From the NCBI GenBank assembly GCA_015680685.1, contig MNCI01003778.1:303438-367437 (forward strand): 64,000 nucleotides of DNA. The letters are read 5' to 3'. The stretch comes from Gnetum montanum (taxonomy: Eukaryota; Streptophyta; Gnetopsida; Gnetales; Gnetaceae). Position numbers and translations under genes: made by a program. The notes below the pieces were generated by a model. It was given only the letters and a program-made list of their open reading frames with translations, ran no database searches and was not told the origin of the DNA. This document shows positions 45,735 through 58,599 of this stretch, piece by piece (within the stretch, counting starts at the first letter, position 1; every line of letters begins with the position of its first letter).

Positions 45735-46673
45735 TGTGGATCACTGAACTTAGAAGGGAGGGGATGAATAAGTTTCCCAAATTAAAACTTAAAGATATAA
45801 ATCACACACACCACATTTAACATGATTCCCCAACTTGGGTAGTTCACCCTTGGAGGGTAGATCGCAAGAACACTTCCAAATTTTGTTGCTCTCAAAATGT
45901 GGTTGAAGGTTCCACACATTGTATAGTCTTCAAGCCCTACTCTAGAGTGTTGTATTGCAGCATCAATCACTTAACCCCAAAAGGTCCCATCAGGCTTGGA
46001 AATATGGTTTCAAGGCTTTGACATCTTTACAATCTTGAGCCTCACATTGGAGTGGTGTACCATAACACCAACAACCCAATCTCATAGGATCTTGACAACC
46101 TCAAGAACATCAACCCCATAGGGAAACAAGAACAAGAATTATAAGGGATAATTATAACTTAGTTTTTTGATCCTTTTATAGTTAGGTATAGCACACTTTA
46201 CAATGCCAAAATGATAATATAATGAGAAGCAATAGAGAATTCAATGATTACAAATGATTGTACAATGAATACAACAAGACTTGAAAATTTTCCAATGCAC
46301 ATCAAATCTTCTTATAGCTACAGTGTTTCTAAATCCATCTTGGAACTCATGCAATGGCTAGCAAATGGTCATTAACAGTAATGGAAGACGTATTTCTCAT
46401 CCCTAAGACGTCTCACTAAAATTGACTTCCATTTTGGGAAAACATCTTTGTTTAGTGAAATACATCTTTACCTAAAACCACTTCAATTCTACTAAGACAT
46501 CTATTGTTTCATTGAGACTTCTTTCTTCATCTTTCTTTGCATGATGAATCCTTTGTTCCTTGCCCATATCCTTGCTCAATCTTATCTTACAAGCACAACA
46601 ATCATAGACATGCAAACAAACTTGTCTTCCATTTTTCTTAATGTTTTGAAATATCAAAACCAAAAAGTCCACA
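45735..46673 (-). repeat. 5' LTR of the pol-less copia element
   Basis: The plus strand starts TGTGGATCACTG and ends AAGTCCACA, giving 6-bp inverted ends TGTGGA/TCCACA. It lacks about 140 bp of the palindrome array present in the LTR at 40347 (between GAAATACATCTTT and ACCACTTCAAT), probably a deletion between repeats. Confidence 0.88.
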
Positions 46674-49258
46674 ATATGATCTTATAGATAAACAACTATG
46701 CAACATCCTCTACACTAGCTAAAGTCTTCATAGCTAGGAAATAAGCTGAATTAGTTAACAAGTCCATCAAAACAAGGATAGTATTCTATTCACCCCTAGT
46801 ATAAGGCAAACAAGTAAAGAAATCCATACCAATCATCTTCCATTTTCACTTTAGAATAGTTTGAGGGTACAAGGAGCCATATGGTCATTGGTGTTCAAGT
46901 TTAACCTATTGACAAATAAAATATTTAGTTACAAAACTCTAATCTCCTTCTTCATGTCTAGTCACCAACACAATCTCTTCAACATTCAGTACATCTTATT
47001 ATTACTGGATGTATTTGAAGCATATTGAGATGAGTTTCATCTAACAAATGCTTCCATAAGAAATTAGGCAGACAAAATTAATCTTTATGAAAAAGAAACC
47101 TAAGTGTGTCCACTACCATGGAAGAATAACTAGAACATCTAAGCTCTTTACACCAAGGATTTTGTTGCTACTCCACATGAATCTCACCTATGATGTCAAA
47201 CTAGATCATCAAACTATGGACCTTACTAGCCACATAGATTAATGCATCTACAATAACATTACATTTACTAATATAATATTTTATGATAAAGTTAAAGTTA
47301 GCCAATAACTCAACCAATTTCTTTTAATGTAGTTTTAACTAAGGTTGATTCATCAATATTGTAATTTCTTGTAATTCATCCAAATCATTAACTACTCTTT
47401 AAACAAGTAGTAATGCCAAACCTTCAAGTCAAACACCACTACTCCAAACTCTAGGTCACAAGTAAGGTAATGATTTTCATAAGGCTTAAGCTATCATAAG
47501 GCATAAGCTACCACTTTATCCTCTTATGTAAGAACACACCCATGACCATTTCATGATGCATCAGTATAAATGTTGAATGGTTTACATGGGGTAGGTGAAA
47601 TAAATACAAGAGTTGAGATTAGTCTATCCTTGATATTATCAAAGGCATTCTAACAATGTGGTTCTTCTAAGAAATTAAGATCTTTCTATAACAACTTTGT
47701 GAGGAGCAAAGCAATGCGAGATAAATTCTTGAAAAATAACCTATAATAACTTGCTAGTCTAAGAAAACTGTGAACCTTACCAACATTCTTGAAAATAGGC
47801 TAATCCTAAATAATTGATATCTTATTAAGGTCCCCCACTACACTAGCCTTTGAAATAATATATCCCGTGAATTGAATCTCATGGTGTCAAGAGGAATACT
47901 TAGAAGGTTTGATGAACAATTGATGCTCTTTGAGTATCTATAAAATGATCCTTAAATACTGCTCATGTAACTCCTTAGATGAAGAATACACCAAAATTTC
48001 ATTGATAAACATCATAAAAAACTAGTATATGTAGGGTTTCATGACATTGTTCATAAGGTGCATGAAAATTGCAAGAGCATTAGTGAGTTCAAATGACAAA
48101 AAAAGCACTTATAATGTCTATACCATGTTTTGAAGTTTGTCTTGGGATCATCATTCTCATTGATATAAACTTGGAGGTATCCTAACTTCAATTTAGTCCT
48201 AGAGAACACTCAAGCTTCCCTCAATTGATCAAACAAATCATCTGTGTATGGAAAAGGGTACTTGTTCTTCACCATCACCTAGTTTAGTTATTATTAATAA
48301 ATGCATAATCGCATCCTATCATCCTTTTTCTTTACAAAGAGGATAGAAGTATCCCAAGGAGATATAATTGGATGAATTAAACCCTTGTTAGGTAACTCTT
48401 GAAGTTAAATCTTCAATTCTACCAACTCAACAAGGGAAATATTGAAGATATATTTCAAACTAGATCTAAGAAAAATCTCAAACTCAATATCACAACTTAG
48501 AGGCATAGAAGGTAACTCAAAATGAAAAACATCAAGAAACTAATGAACAAGAAGAATCTGCTTAATCCTTGATGATAAAGGAAGATCACTTACTAAAATA
48601 GTAAAACAAGAATGACCCTTTTGCAAAAATGATGAAAGTATCTTGAAGAAATAAGATCCAACTTAACATTGTGCAACTTGGTATGCACCATAATCTATCA
48701 CCAAGGAAAGTGCCTTATGGAAATAATCCAAGATATCCTAATAGCTAGAAAACTAGTCCATTTCCAAGATAACATCATAGTCCCCTAGGTTTATAATATG
48801 GAGATCACTAAACCAAGTGGCATTCTAAATTACCAAGGATACAAATCTATGGACTTGATCCATAGCAAGAAAACAATCACCAATGAAGCTAATGGTCAAC
48901 CAATAATCAAGATATTAATACATCATATCCAATAAAGTAACTATGTGCAAAACCAACTTGCATCAATGGTAAAATAAAGTTCTTCTCCATGTGCTCATCA
49001 AGGAACTAAAATAAATAATGATTGATATGTATTTGGTTGCTCTACTCCTCTTGTGTAGGAGTAGGAACTAGAATGATAGGTTCTAATTGGGGATCTGTTA
49101 ATGTCTCCTTTGCTCAACTAAGAATGGGATGTATCAATGTTAGATTTCTAGGCCCACCATCTACCCTCCTAACATGGCCACATCTACTTCTACCAACTAC
49201 AATCACTTGACATAGCAATAAAAAAATGAAAATTAATGAAACCAATGCTCTAATACTA
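46674..49258 (-). pseudogene. pol: Chromovirus pol: protease, RT, RNase H, integrase (proximal half)
   Basis: Read from right to left: protease end HIINLGDYDVILEMD (about 48800-48750, normally LGMDWL); RT with FINEILVYSSSKELHEQYLR (about 48020-47960; the catalytic DD is now NE), then FIKPSKYSS and VGDLNKISII; SFLRLASYYR; RNase H near 47550-47390 ([47 protein letters not shown]); and integrase WKMIGMDFFTCLPYTRGE with LVLMDLLTNSAYFLAMK (about 46860-46720). The RNase H block NYxTxDLELxxVVFxLKxWxHYL and integrase MDFxxxLPxxxG are typical of chromoviruses (Tekay/Reina group). Many stops and frameshifts. The integrase is cut by the copia insertion. Confidence 0.75.
49242..49258 (-). other. Primer binding site of the chromovirus, tRNA-iMet type
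   Basis: The minus strand reads TAGTATTAGAGCATTGG, three bases inside the LTR. It matches the common TGGTATCAGAGC... primer site with two transitions in the first 12 nt. Confidence 0.7.
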
Positions 49259-49261
49259 GCT

Positions 49262-51900
49262 TGTAACATCCTCATTCTAGAAATTAGGTCAGAGAGAATT
49301 ATATTTGGTACAACTCCTAACAACTTGATTAGTCATGGTAAAGAACAAGATATGAATGAATTTATAGTGAAAGGAAATAGGAGAAACCTAGCATGTAGCA
49401 ATGTCCCAATAAAGCGAGTAGAAACTATACATTAGAAGAAAAGAAATGTGTAAACATAACATTACAAGTTATAAATATATATACTAGAAAGAGAAAACCA
49501 AAACTAAAAATCTAAATCTCAAAAAAACATATATATCTAATGGCAGAAGATAATATCTCTAAATCATAGATCATTCAAATGTCCAAAGGTAGATAAGAAA
49601 AAGATAGAATGACTATCATAAAGTTAAAATATCAATACATAGAATAGCCAAATCATAAACTAGAAATATAAAATCATCAAGTTTATAAAATCTCATCAAA
49701 TCATCTAAAAGCTCTTATCTTCTCCCAATCTAATCAATTTGTAAATAAAATGGATTATCATTATAAAACTAAGTGAGAAACCACGGCACCATCTCCAATC
49801 ATTAAATGGGTAGATCTCACAAAAATTAGGAGGATAATGGCTAACCTACAAAACATATTACCTTACAAAATTATATAGATGCATACAAACAAACATCCTA
49901 TCATCCAATCAATAGATAATTCCAAAACAAAGATTTTTCTACTTTAGCTGTTACCACAATAAAGAAGACTAGAATGCACCACTCTCAATGTCAAATGTGC
50001 ATCATGTTATCATGTGTATGTGTCAAAAGACAAAACCAATATGTTTAAACCAATATCAAATTACTAAGCATTTATATTTATTATTAGTCTCAAATGGAAC
50101 ATGAAGTGTCAACCAAGGCATCACTTTCAATGTTCCTCAAACATACTAGTGGTAGAGGCATCATCTAAAAAATCACCTCTAATATTTTAGAGGCATAAAC
50201 CAGGAAGGAAGAATGAGCCATGGAATCATCCTCTCACATAGGATGGGGCCTATAACAAAAGTTACATTGATACATGCTAGTGATAGGTTAACATCAAATC
50301 ATCTCTATAAATCCCATCTCCAACCAACTATATAAACTTGGTACTCACTCCATCATCCAAACAACAAATCAATCATACAAAAATGGAATTGAAATTGATG
50401 GTAGAGGATAATAACAATAAAACCAAAAGGACTCATCTCATTAAGAGATCTAATAATCCAAGGGATCCTTACAAGGCTACTAGCCTAAGGAATCACATGA
50501 CTCCAATAGATTCAAACTAGACATGTGGAAAATTTTAGCATCATAAGGAATCAAACCCATATATAAAAGATCTTAGATGTCTTCGATAATGACTTAAGAG
50601 ACCAAAAATATAAGAAGGGAAAATTATAATCATAGATTCCTAACAAATGTTTGAACCATAATATTGGGAAGACTAAAATCCCCAATAGCCAACATCACGT
50701 ATGAATCATCAATGAAACCATGGAATATCCACTTAATCAATAAGGACCTATTAGTACTCAAGATGCCAATAATAAGATCATCAAAATCAAGATATAAATT
50801 TTGTACACAATGTAGATTTGAAAGATTAAAAGGGCATGATTGTGATCCCAATGAAATTCATAGGGATAACCACAATCGATCCAAGTTCAAGCTAGTCAAC
50901 AATCATCTAAAAAAGGAAAAAATATCAAACATTTGAGGACCCAATAAGAATAATGTTAATTTAACAAATGAGGAAGATTCAATAGTGTTTAGGAAGCATA
51001 GAGACTAAGAAATCCCAATTACCAACCAAATTGAAGGACCAAACTTAATAAAATTCAAGTTTATGGTATAGTTGAACTTATAAGGGTGACATATTAAAAA
51101 AAAGGGATGTCTCTAATGAAGATAATGCATCTCTAATGAAGATGAGGCATATAAAGAAAGATGTCTTTGGTAAGGATGAGACATCATAAGAAATTGAGAG
51201 AAACCTTTGGTAAAAATGAGATATCTTAGGAGAGATGTCTCTAATAAGAATCAGATGTTCTCATCAAATGAGAGACATCTCTAGAATTGATTGGGATGTC
51301 TCTACAAAGATGTTTCAAGAAAATAGAAGACATCTTATTTGAGACTAGACTGTCTAATAGAGAATTTTGACATACATAAGAGATATCTCATTTGCTAGGA
51401 AAACAAAAGTAAATTACCAAAAAAATAAAAATAGGTAGGGAATATATAGGTAAAAAAATCAAAACTCCAAGGGTAATAATTGGTGAAGATCAAGAGCATC
51501 AAATGATTTAACTATAAACTTGAATTAGAAAAACACAAGGCTAGAAATCTTAAGATGTAAAGACTAGGATTCCAAACATCCAAGATCATAGTACAAGCTA
51601 GGCATAAAGGAATACAAACCAAAATGTCATGTAAAATATAGAATCACACAATGAATATAGTTATATCATAGTAAGAAAAATGGATTTAAGAAGAGTATCA
51701 AAAATAATGTAAAAACCTCTAATCCCTAATCCCAAAACTAGCCACTGAAATAAAACCAAACCACATCTCTCTTCAGGTTTGAGAGCACATCCGAAAAAGA
51801 TTACCATAGACCAACATACTATTATAGTCAATGATGAACATCAAGTAGTCCCTACACCCAACGCTACAAATCCTAAGTAATCACACATAATTCATTCAAA
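49262..51900 (-). repeat. 5' LTR of the chromovirus (right end not resolved)
   Basis: It begins on the plus strand with TGTAACATCC next to the primer site, that is, the LTR ends ...GGATGTTACA in its own orientation. It contains no domain-bearing frame. Between 51090 and 51380 an array of GAGATGTCTC / GAGACATCTC words occurs (GGATGTCTCTAAT, AAGATGTCTTTGG, GAGATGTCTCTAA, GAGACATCTCTAG, AAGACATCTT). The far end lies beyond about 51420; no clear terminus or target duplication was found, so the end given is a guess. Confidence 0.55.
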
Positions 51901-52900
51901 TTTTGTGAACTTATTTACCTAAGTGATTGAAATTTCTAAATAGTAAATTATGTAGTTGTAAGTAGTTATCTTCCCTATCCATACTTGTATTAATTAGTGT
52001 GTATGGTTAAGTGTGGTTGATGAAACAACTCAATAAAAATTCATGTTGTGAACAAGAAAGCCTCATAACCAAGTTCTTGCTATGCAATTTAATCAAACTT
52101 AAGAGCAAACATAAATGCCTTCATTTCCCTTTAAAATGTTATCCTATGACCTTATTTTAGCAAAATTCTAGATCATTTTTAACATGTAAAATAAAATTCA
52201 TGGCCCACATTATCAAAAAAAGCTATGAATTTTATTATGTTAGTGTATTTGAGCTCAAAAGCCAAAAATGCTATTAAATGTAGCATAAAAAGTCAAAAAT
52301 AGTAGTGGCAAATAAACTGTAGTTTTGGACCATAAAAATGATGAAAAATACTATGTAACTCTCTAGAAAAATTGTGGAAACATAACTAATGTAAGGGAAG
52401 AAAATCAAAGGCCTATTTAAGCAAGATTCGACATCATTTTTAGGACCTTTTGGCACATCATGGATCTTTTGGGCAGAAAAAAGATCTTTTGGCAAAAAAG
52501 ACCTATTTTGGAAAACTAACATAAATACTTTCATAGCCTTTCTTAGCATCGATCACTAGAAGTATTAAGAACTAATTTTAGTGAATATCCAAGTGTATAT
52601 CGATCGAGTTAGAAGTATAGGTTTACTTGTAGAATACATCCAACACACCTGTGCACTAGATTCCAACTGACAAAGTTAGAAAGATATATGAATATTCTGT
52701 ATTCTCAAGTTATAATAGCCTCAATATATACCTATCTATACCTATATTTTATTATATTATTACAACATTTAAGATAAATCTTGTAGTTTGTGTTTGCCAC
52801 TTTTTTGCACATTTTTCAGTTTTCTCTCAAATCCAACATTGGATCTCGTATTTACACATTTTCACTTATTTCTACTTATTTTATTTAGTAATAGATTTTT
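51901..52900. other. AT-rich DNA, nothing recognised
   Basis: No coding block. A repeated word (GATCTTTTGG, TTTTTGGCAAAAA) occurs near 52460-52510. This may be LTR or leader of the plus-strand Tat/Ogre-like element that follows. Confidence 0.35.
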
Positions 52901-55310
52901 TAAATCCTTAGATGATTGAAAATACCACCTAAGGAACCTTAGATCCTTCTCAAGGCCCATAGATTCTGAGGTAAAATTATTCTGCACAAATTCTTTTGAT
53001 TTCCAACATTGATTTTTTACATTGTTATAGTTTTCTAGTGCTAGAAGGAGGGCCTTTGCCTAACTTATTTATCAAAACCTATCTACAAATACTCTCTACC
53101 TATTTTTACCTTTTCATACTTGTGTATTTGACAAAATAAAAGTGATTTTAAGTCTTCTATAATCCTAGCATTTTTAAGTTTCATTGCCTTATTTTGAAAT
53201 TTTCCTGTATCAATGTGTTTATCCTAACTTTCAAAATCTATGGTACAGTTAAAACCTACAAATACACTAGTCATAGGTTATTTCAAACCTCAAAATATAC
53301 TCTATTTTTTTCTTGTAATCCTAGTTTTGATTCAAAAACATTGTGATTGAAGCATCACAACTAGTTTATAGTATCTTTAGTTGCAGAAAAATTATTTTTA
53401 TACTTGTAGCATATGGTATTTTTCTTATTTTCCTTTGTAGTTTATGAATTTTTTCCTATATATGTTGAAACCTTTTTTCACATTTTTCCCAGTGTTTCAC
53501 ATTTTCCCCTTTTTTTTAAATAGTCTCAAAATTTTTACTCAAATAAGCTATAGCTTAATCAAGCTATAAAATATGCTATACCTTAAATAAGCTGCAAGCT
53601 ATCAAATATGCTACACCTTATTTATACTACATTCAAACAACCATTTCTCATATATGTTATATCTTAAATAAGCTACAAGCTATAAGCCACAGCTTGTTTA
53701 AGATGTTAAAACATTTACTACATTTTCCTAATACCTTGGTCCTACAAAGTTTATGCCTTTTGTATCAATCATTTTGCCATATAACATCATTAACATGGCC
53801 TCTAACTATAAATCCACCAATATATATGACCCTAAGGACCCAACCATAATGGAGCATAGGTAGTCTCTTAGGCTTCTAGGATGCAACCTTGTGCATATCA
53901 ATATTACTAATGAATATTACAATTTCATCTATGTGAAAATCTAGGTTGGTCTACATATCCCACACAAGGAGTTAAACTCCAATAGTGAGTTTGAATTTTT
54001 CAAAGGAACATGAAGAAACATATCCATTCTCGATATGACAACATTGAGCTTTTGAAAGTCTATGTCAACTTGTTAGTCCAATTAGTTAATGCTAATGATG
54101 AGGTTGTAGCAAGTGAAGAAGCTAGTTTAGAATAAGATCAAGAGGATCAAGATGCATTTGGAGGTTACTATGAGACTGATCCTTAGTTCAAGGACATCTT
54201 GCAATGGGTCAACTTTGACTTATTTGTATTCCATATTAGTAATAAGTTAGATAATTCCCACAACCTTCTTAGGTCAAGTCACTCAACTAAATTTACAATT
54301 CACCTTCATATTAATGTCAATATCTTTTGAAACCCAACCTCATTCTATGAGATCACCACCTATGGTCTCTTCCTTGTAATCTTATTTTTTCATGTTAATG
54401 GGACCTTCTTTGGCACCTCAAATCTTACAAACTTCTTGCAACCTCTTCATTCCCTTTATTTTGTAAGTCCTAGCACCAACCTTGTTCTCCATGTTTAATC
54501 ATCCATAACGATAGCCACACTACCTCTCTAGTTTATACTATTGCCAATTTCATGACCTCAAGTTACTCAATCTTCTATCTAGCCATCAATAAAACTAGCA
54601 TAGCCTACAAGAGCACCTCAAGGCTTGGATCAAGCCTTCCAACTAATCCAAAGCCTTATTAAGAATTTGATAAAGCTTGAAGCTAGCATTAGTTAGATGG
54701 TAAAAATCATGGACTTTTACCAAGATGATCCTCTTAGTCCCACTACCCCACAAATAACCCTTCCTACAAGCATCCCAATCCCATACTTTACTAAGTATAA
54801 TGATGAAGGTGATCCCAATTCTTACCTTACTACTTTCTGTTCTAAGTGCCTATTGTTACAATCTTGACCACATACTATATTTCATATCTTCCTCATTTCT
54901 TTGACTGGAAAGGCCTTAGACTCATATCGTACACTACCTAGAGTCTCCATTTTCTTCCTAGATGACTTGATCATGCAATTTTCTAATCAATTTAGGTATA
55001 ACCTAAAGCCCAATACAATGTTATATCATCTCATGAAAGTGAATTAGAGGCCCCTTTAACCTATTCAAAAGTTCATACAAAGATGGAATGCTACTGTTAA
55101 TGAAATTTCCAAATCCATCTTTGAAACACATATCTTTGCCATCTTCAAGGGGGCTATTAATAATTTCATCAAGTTTAAGCTTTACTATTTATGATTTCAT
55201 CAAGCCTTCTCCTAGCTCAAAAACATAGAAGATGTGGTAGAAGCTAGTAATGATCTTGCTTACATAGCATACAAGAACCAACACTTTATAAGGTTACCAG
55301 AGCTTATTAG
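52900..55310 (+). mobile_element. Tat/Ogre-like Ty3/gypsy fragment (leader plus gag)
   Basis: The leader (52915-53060) matches, in opposite orientation, 38850-38680 of the minus-strand relative. The gag follows at 53.8-55.3 kb. The sequence breaks off inside gag near 55310, where the Athila-like minus-strand element takes over. No protease or RT. Confidence 0.6.
53797..55300 (+). pseudogene. gag: Tat/Ogre-like gag, plus-strand copy
   Basis: The N-terminal part (53850-54230) is an Asp/Glu-rich open block with stops. The core at about 54730-55280 reads DPNSYLTTFCSKCLL, FLISLTGKALDSYRTLPR, LIMQFSNQFRYNLKPNTMLY, FIQRWNATVNEISKSIFETH, IFAIFKGAINNFIKFKLYYL and LKNIEDVVEASND. It matches the minus-strand gag (KPISKTHLLAIFKGMVNNFI, LKxIEDVVEAS). 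The WLTxxAxxWxxxLP-like block and FxxRW motif are the common retrotransposon gag signature. It has several TAG/TGA stops. Confidence 0.7.
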
Positions 55311-55329
55311 AAGGGTTTAACTTTCATAA

Positions 55330-57240
55330 ATTGATGTTTTAAAGTTAGTTTCTTAGTTAAAAATTTTTGGGAGTTAGAAAAATTTTTCCATAAAAATCCT
55401 AAGATTTGTGGTCCCCACAACGAAGAGCTTATCTTCGATAGCTATAGGACTAAAGAACAAAGTGAATCAGACAAATGGTTAAGAAGTTATGGCTCTCGGA
55501 AGTTTTTGGGCTTTATAAAATTCAAAACCTCCCCGCTCATTTGAGCTTAAATGTGAAAAAATTCTAAAGTGTGGCCATGATTATATAGACGGCTTTTTCC
55601 TTACGTCAATGGGGTCTCACCTATGCATCCCCTCCATCAACGGGGTCCTGTCAATGAAGTTGATGTAGAAAATTTTTCACATTAAATATGTTGAAAAATA
55701 CAAGAAGTTTTAACATGAAATTAGAGTCTATGGAGAGCTAGAAATCCATGAACACAATGAAACACTTGAAGAGGGCTTAGATTATGCACAAAAATTGAAG
55801 AATGAGATTTTGATGGAGAAATGCCACTAAGGAGTGCATAGTTGGATGCAACTGATGAGGAATGTGGAAGATTTTGATTGCAAAAATGCCTAAGGATAAG
55901 GAACTTAACTAGCCCAACCATAAGATATGCAAGTGGATCCTCCCCATAGTAGGCTCATGCACTTTTTTCACTTGCATATCCTCAAACCAAGGAATTTGTT
56001 GACCCCATAGTTGATTAATGGTTATGCAAAGTTAAGGACCTAATTCAAAAGAATCTACCTAAGAATTTTAACATATCAAACTAAGACATTGAACAAGACA
56101 TGGAAATAGGTAGTGAGGTGAATAATGGGAAGCATTGATGGATGATGATAAAAGTGGAATAAAGTTTCGAATCACAATCACATTAATTCCCTTAGGGATT
56201 TTATGGTTAAATGATCCAATAAAGTCCATCATTAGTCCGTATCAAAACCAACCACTTTCAGTGACTTCACATCAATACTCTAGGACCAGTCCACCCCTAG
56301 AGACATAAGAATGCTTCCATAGATCAATCACCATTTCTTATTTGAGAAGAAAAGAGAAGTAAGAAGTGAGAAAGGTCCTTAGTTAGATGGGACCTCTAGG
56401 CATGGGAAGCATGTCTTTCTAGTCCCATAACTAGTGCTTGTAGTCCATTATTTTTTTAAGGGGTGTGCTTTGAATTCCCATCATTGTTTTTGAAAGTCAT
56501 ATGTTTTTATGAATTTTTGGATGGAAACAACACCATGCAAAGACTTAGCTTCCTATTATTATTTGACATTGAATGGTAAGAAATCCATGAGCAACACTCA
56601 TGCACTCAATTGACTAGAAAAGTAAAAAGAGCATCAAGTCCCCTTGAAGTCACACCCTTATCAATCCATTTAATTTTTTCCAAATTTGGAAACTACCAAG
56701 GTCACAAGTTTGTTAAAGTTTCATTAATGAAAGCAACCTCATATTTCCAAAACTAGGAACACCATAGATTGTTGTTGATGGGTGAATGCCATGCGATCAC
56801 TGCCTATTCCATGAAAAAGAAACTTTGTCTTAGTCATCAATATCAAATTTCTAAGATAGAAACTAGATATTAGCAATTAGAAACATTAAGTACAAAGCAT
56901 CATTAACAAATAGCTACTACATCACTATGTCTTGTTGGCAACAAAGAAATTTATTAGAAAAACACACCAAATAAAGTAAAATATAGAAGAAATTATAAAA
57001 TGTTCAACAAAGTTAACATGTATTAACAATGTTGTAAAACAAAAAATGGAAAAAACAAGAAAAAGTATAAAACAAAAAGTGCAAAACAAAGAAAGTGTAA
57101 AACAAGAAAGTACAAAAACAACAAAGTGTAAAAAAATGGGTAAAAACTAAGGAGCCACTTTAATGATTAGCATGGATGGACATCTCCCCCATGATTGAGT
57201 TGAAAGAAGGAGATCTAAAAAATTGAGTGAGGTTGTCCAT
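55330..57240 (-). other. Non-coding region 3' of pol (minus-strand Athila-like element)
   Basis: Shared blocks with 20114-21340 show the origin (AAGTCACACCC near 56650; GGGTGTGC near 56462). It contains A-rich tracts around 57000-57130. The 55721-55921 open frame has no recognisable similarity. The part 55330-55700 is unassigned. Confidence 0.5.
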
Positions 57241-57329
57241 CTAATGAGGTGCTATTTGCACTAGCTCTTTTGGGCTCATGAAAATGTTTTAATTGTTGCA
57301 TGTTAACTAGTTGTTTCTTGTTTGGGCTC

Positions 57330-58420
57330 TCAGGTTTGTAGATCAACATTTTCCTAGAAGGAAATATTTCATAATTGATATAAGATCCTTTCCAAAATGT
57401 TTGGAACTTAGTTTTCTGAGGTACATGTGAGGGGTTTCAGTAAAGGACCTTGTCTCTCGATTGAAATTTCACTTTTCTAATTTTGTGGTTATGGCATTTT
57501 TTGTTGAATGCCTTTTGCACTTCATTCAAGGATAGGGTCACCAATCTATTTTCATCTAGCATGTTGAGGTTAATTAGTCTTTTCTTTTGTGCTAGGCTAA
57601 GGTTAAGATCAAGGTCACAGGCTATTGAGACTGTATAGAGCTCAAATTGAATAGGAAGAGTTGAAATTTTTCATACATTAGCTTATAAGGAGAATAGCCT
57701 ATAGGAGGTTTTCATGTGAAGTAGTAGGCCCAAATGGAATTGTTTAGTTTTGTGCTCTAATATTTCCTACATTTGCTAATTGTTATTGTTAAGATCTTAA
57801 TGATCTCCTTATTAGTAACCTTTGTTTGGTTGTTGGCTTGGGGCTGGTAGAGTGTTGCTAATTTATGTTCTACCCCCAAGCATTGCATGATTTCTTGAAA
57901 ATTGGTGCATGTAAAGAAAGTACCATTATCAAAAATCAGTTCACATGACACTCCAAACCTATTTACAACATTCTATTGTACAAACTAAGTAGTAGTGAAA
58001 GATGTACAGTTAGTGATTGCTATTACTTCTACCATTTTATATAATAGTTAATAGCAACTATAATGTACACCTTTTCATTTTATGTGTGTGATGGGTCCCA
58101 TGAAGTCAATGTCCTATATGTAGAAGGATTCCGCTCATTAGATCCACTATTGAGGTCCCTCTATTCAAGTGGTCATCCCACCATCACATTGGTAGTGATC
58201 ACAAGAGTAAAAAACTAGTGGGCATCCTTGAAGAGTGTTGGCTAATAATACCCTATCATAAAGATATTAATGTCCATGTATCTTTTAGCATAGTTTCCCC
58301 CACAAGGGTCCTCATGAGAATCTTGGAGAATGCACAATTGGTCAACATCAAGAACACACCAACAAACCAAGCCATCAGTGCATACCTTATAAAGGTGTTT
58401 GTTGATCTCCATGAAGCATT
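57330..58420 (-). pseudogene. pol: Integrase domain (minus-strand Athila-like element)
   Basis: The best block is 57951-57757: LIFDNGTFFTCTNFQEIMQC, LGVEHKLATLYQPQANNQTK, VTNKEIIKILTITISKCR. It keeps the second catalytic Asp (FDNGTFFT) and the Glu region that the plus-strand copy has partly lost. The zinc region and first Asp lie in 58420-58080 but are scrambled by frameshifts. C-terminal sequence runs to about 57330. Confidence 0.8.
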
Positions 58421-58599
58421 TAGTCTAATGAAGAAACTATTGTTTCTTCTTATGGTCTAACTCTTGTGGCATCTTCTAAGTGAGAAGATAAGTGAGGATG
58501 TCATCATACCATGTAAGTTCATTGGGCACTTGTTCATTTATTGCACTAGTAAAGAGGAGTTCATCAAGGAATTGATCAGAAAGTGGACTATCATCCTCT

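Larger units (their letters stand above)
40347..46673 (-). mobile_element. Pol-less SIRE/Maximus-like copia element
   Basis: It has two LTRs (40347-41428 and 45735-46673), a tRNA-iMet primer site, gag and an ORFx-like gene, all on the minus strand, but no protease, integrase, RT or RNase H between them. It sits inside the integrase frame of a chromovirus, whose two halves resume at either edge. Flanks are ATACA (left) and ATATG (right): 3 of 5 bases agree, both differences being transitions, so the target duplication is only tentative. At 6.3 kb it is short for this lineage because pol (normally about 4 kb) is absent. Confidence 0.8.

Noticed and set aside
55330-55920. 3' LTR of the minus-strand Athila-like element
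   Set aside because: No TGATGAG/CATCA end, no CCCCC block before it and no palindrome or TATA arrangement as in the family; left as unassigned.
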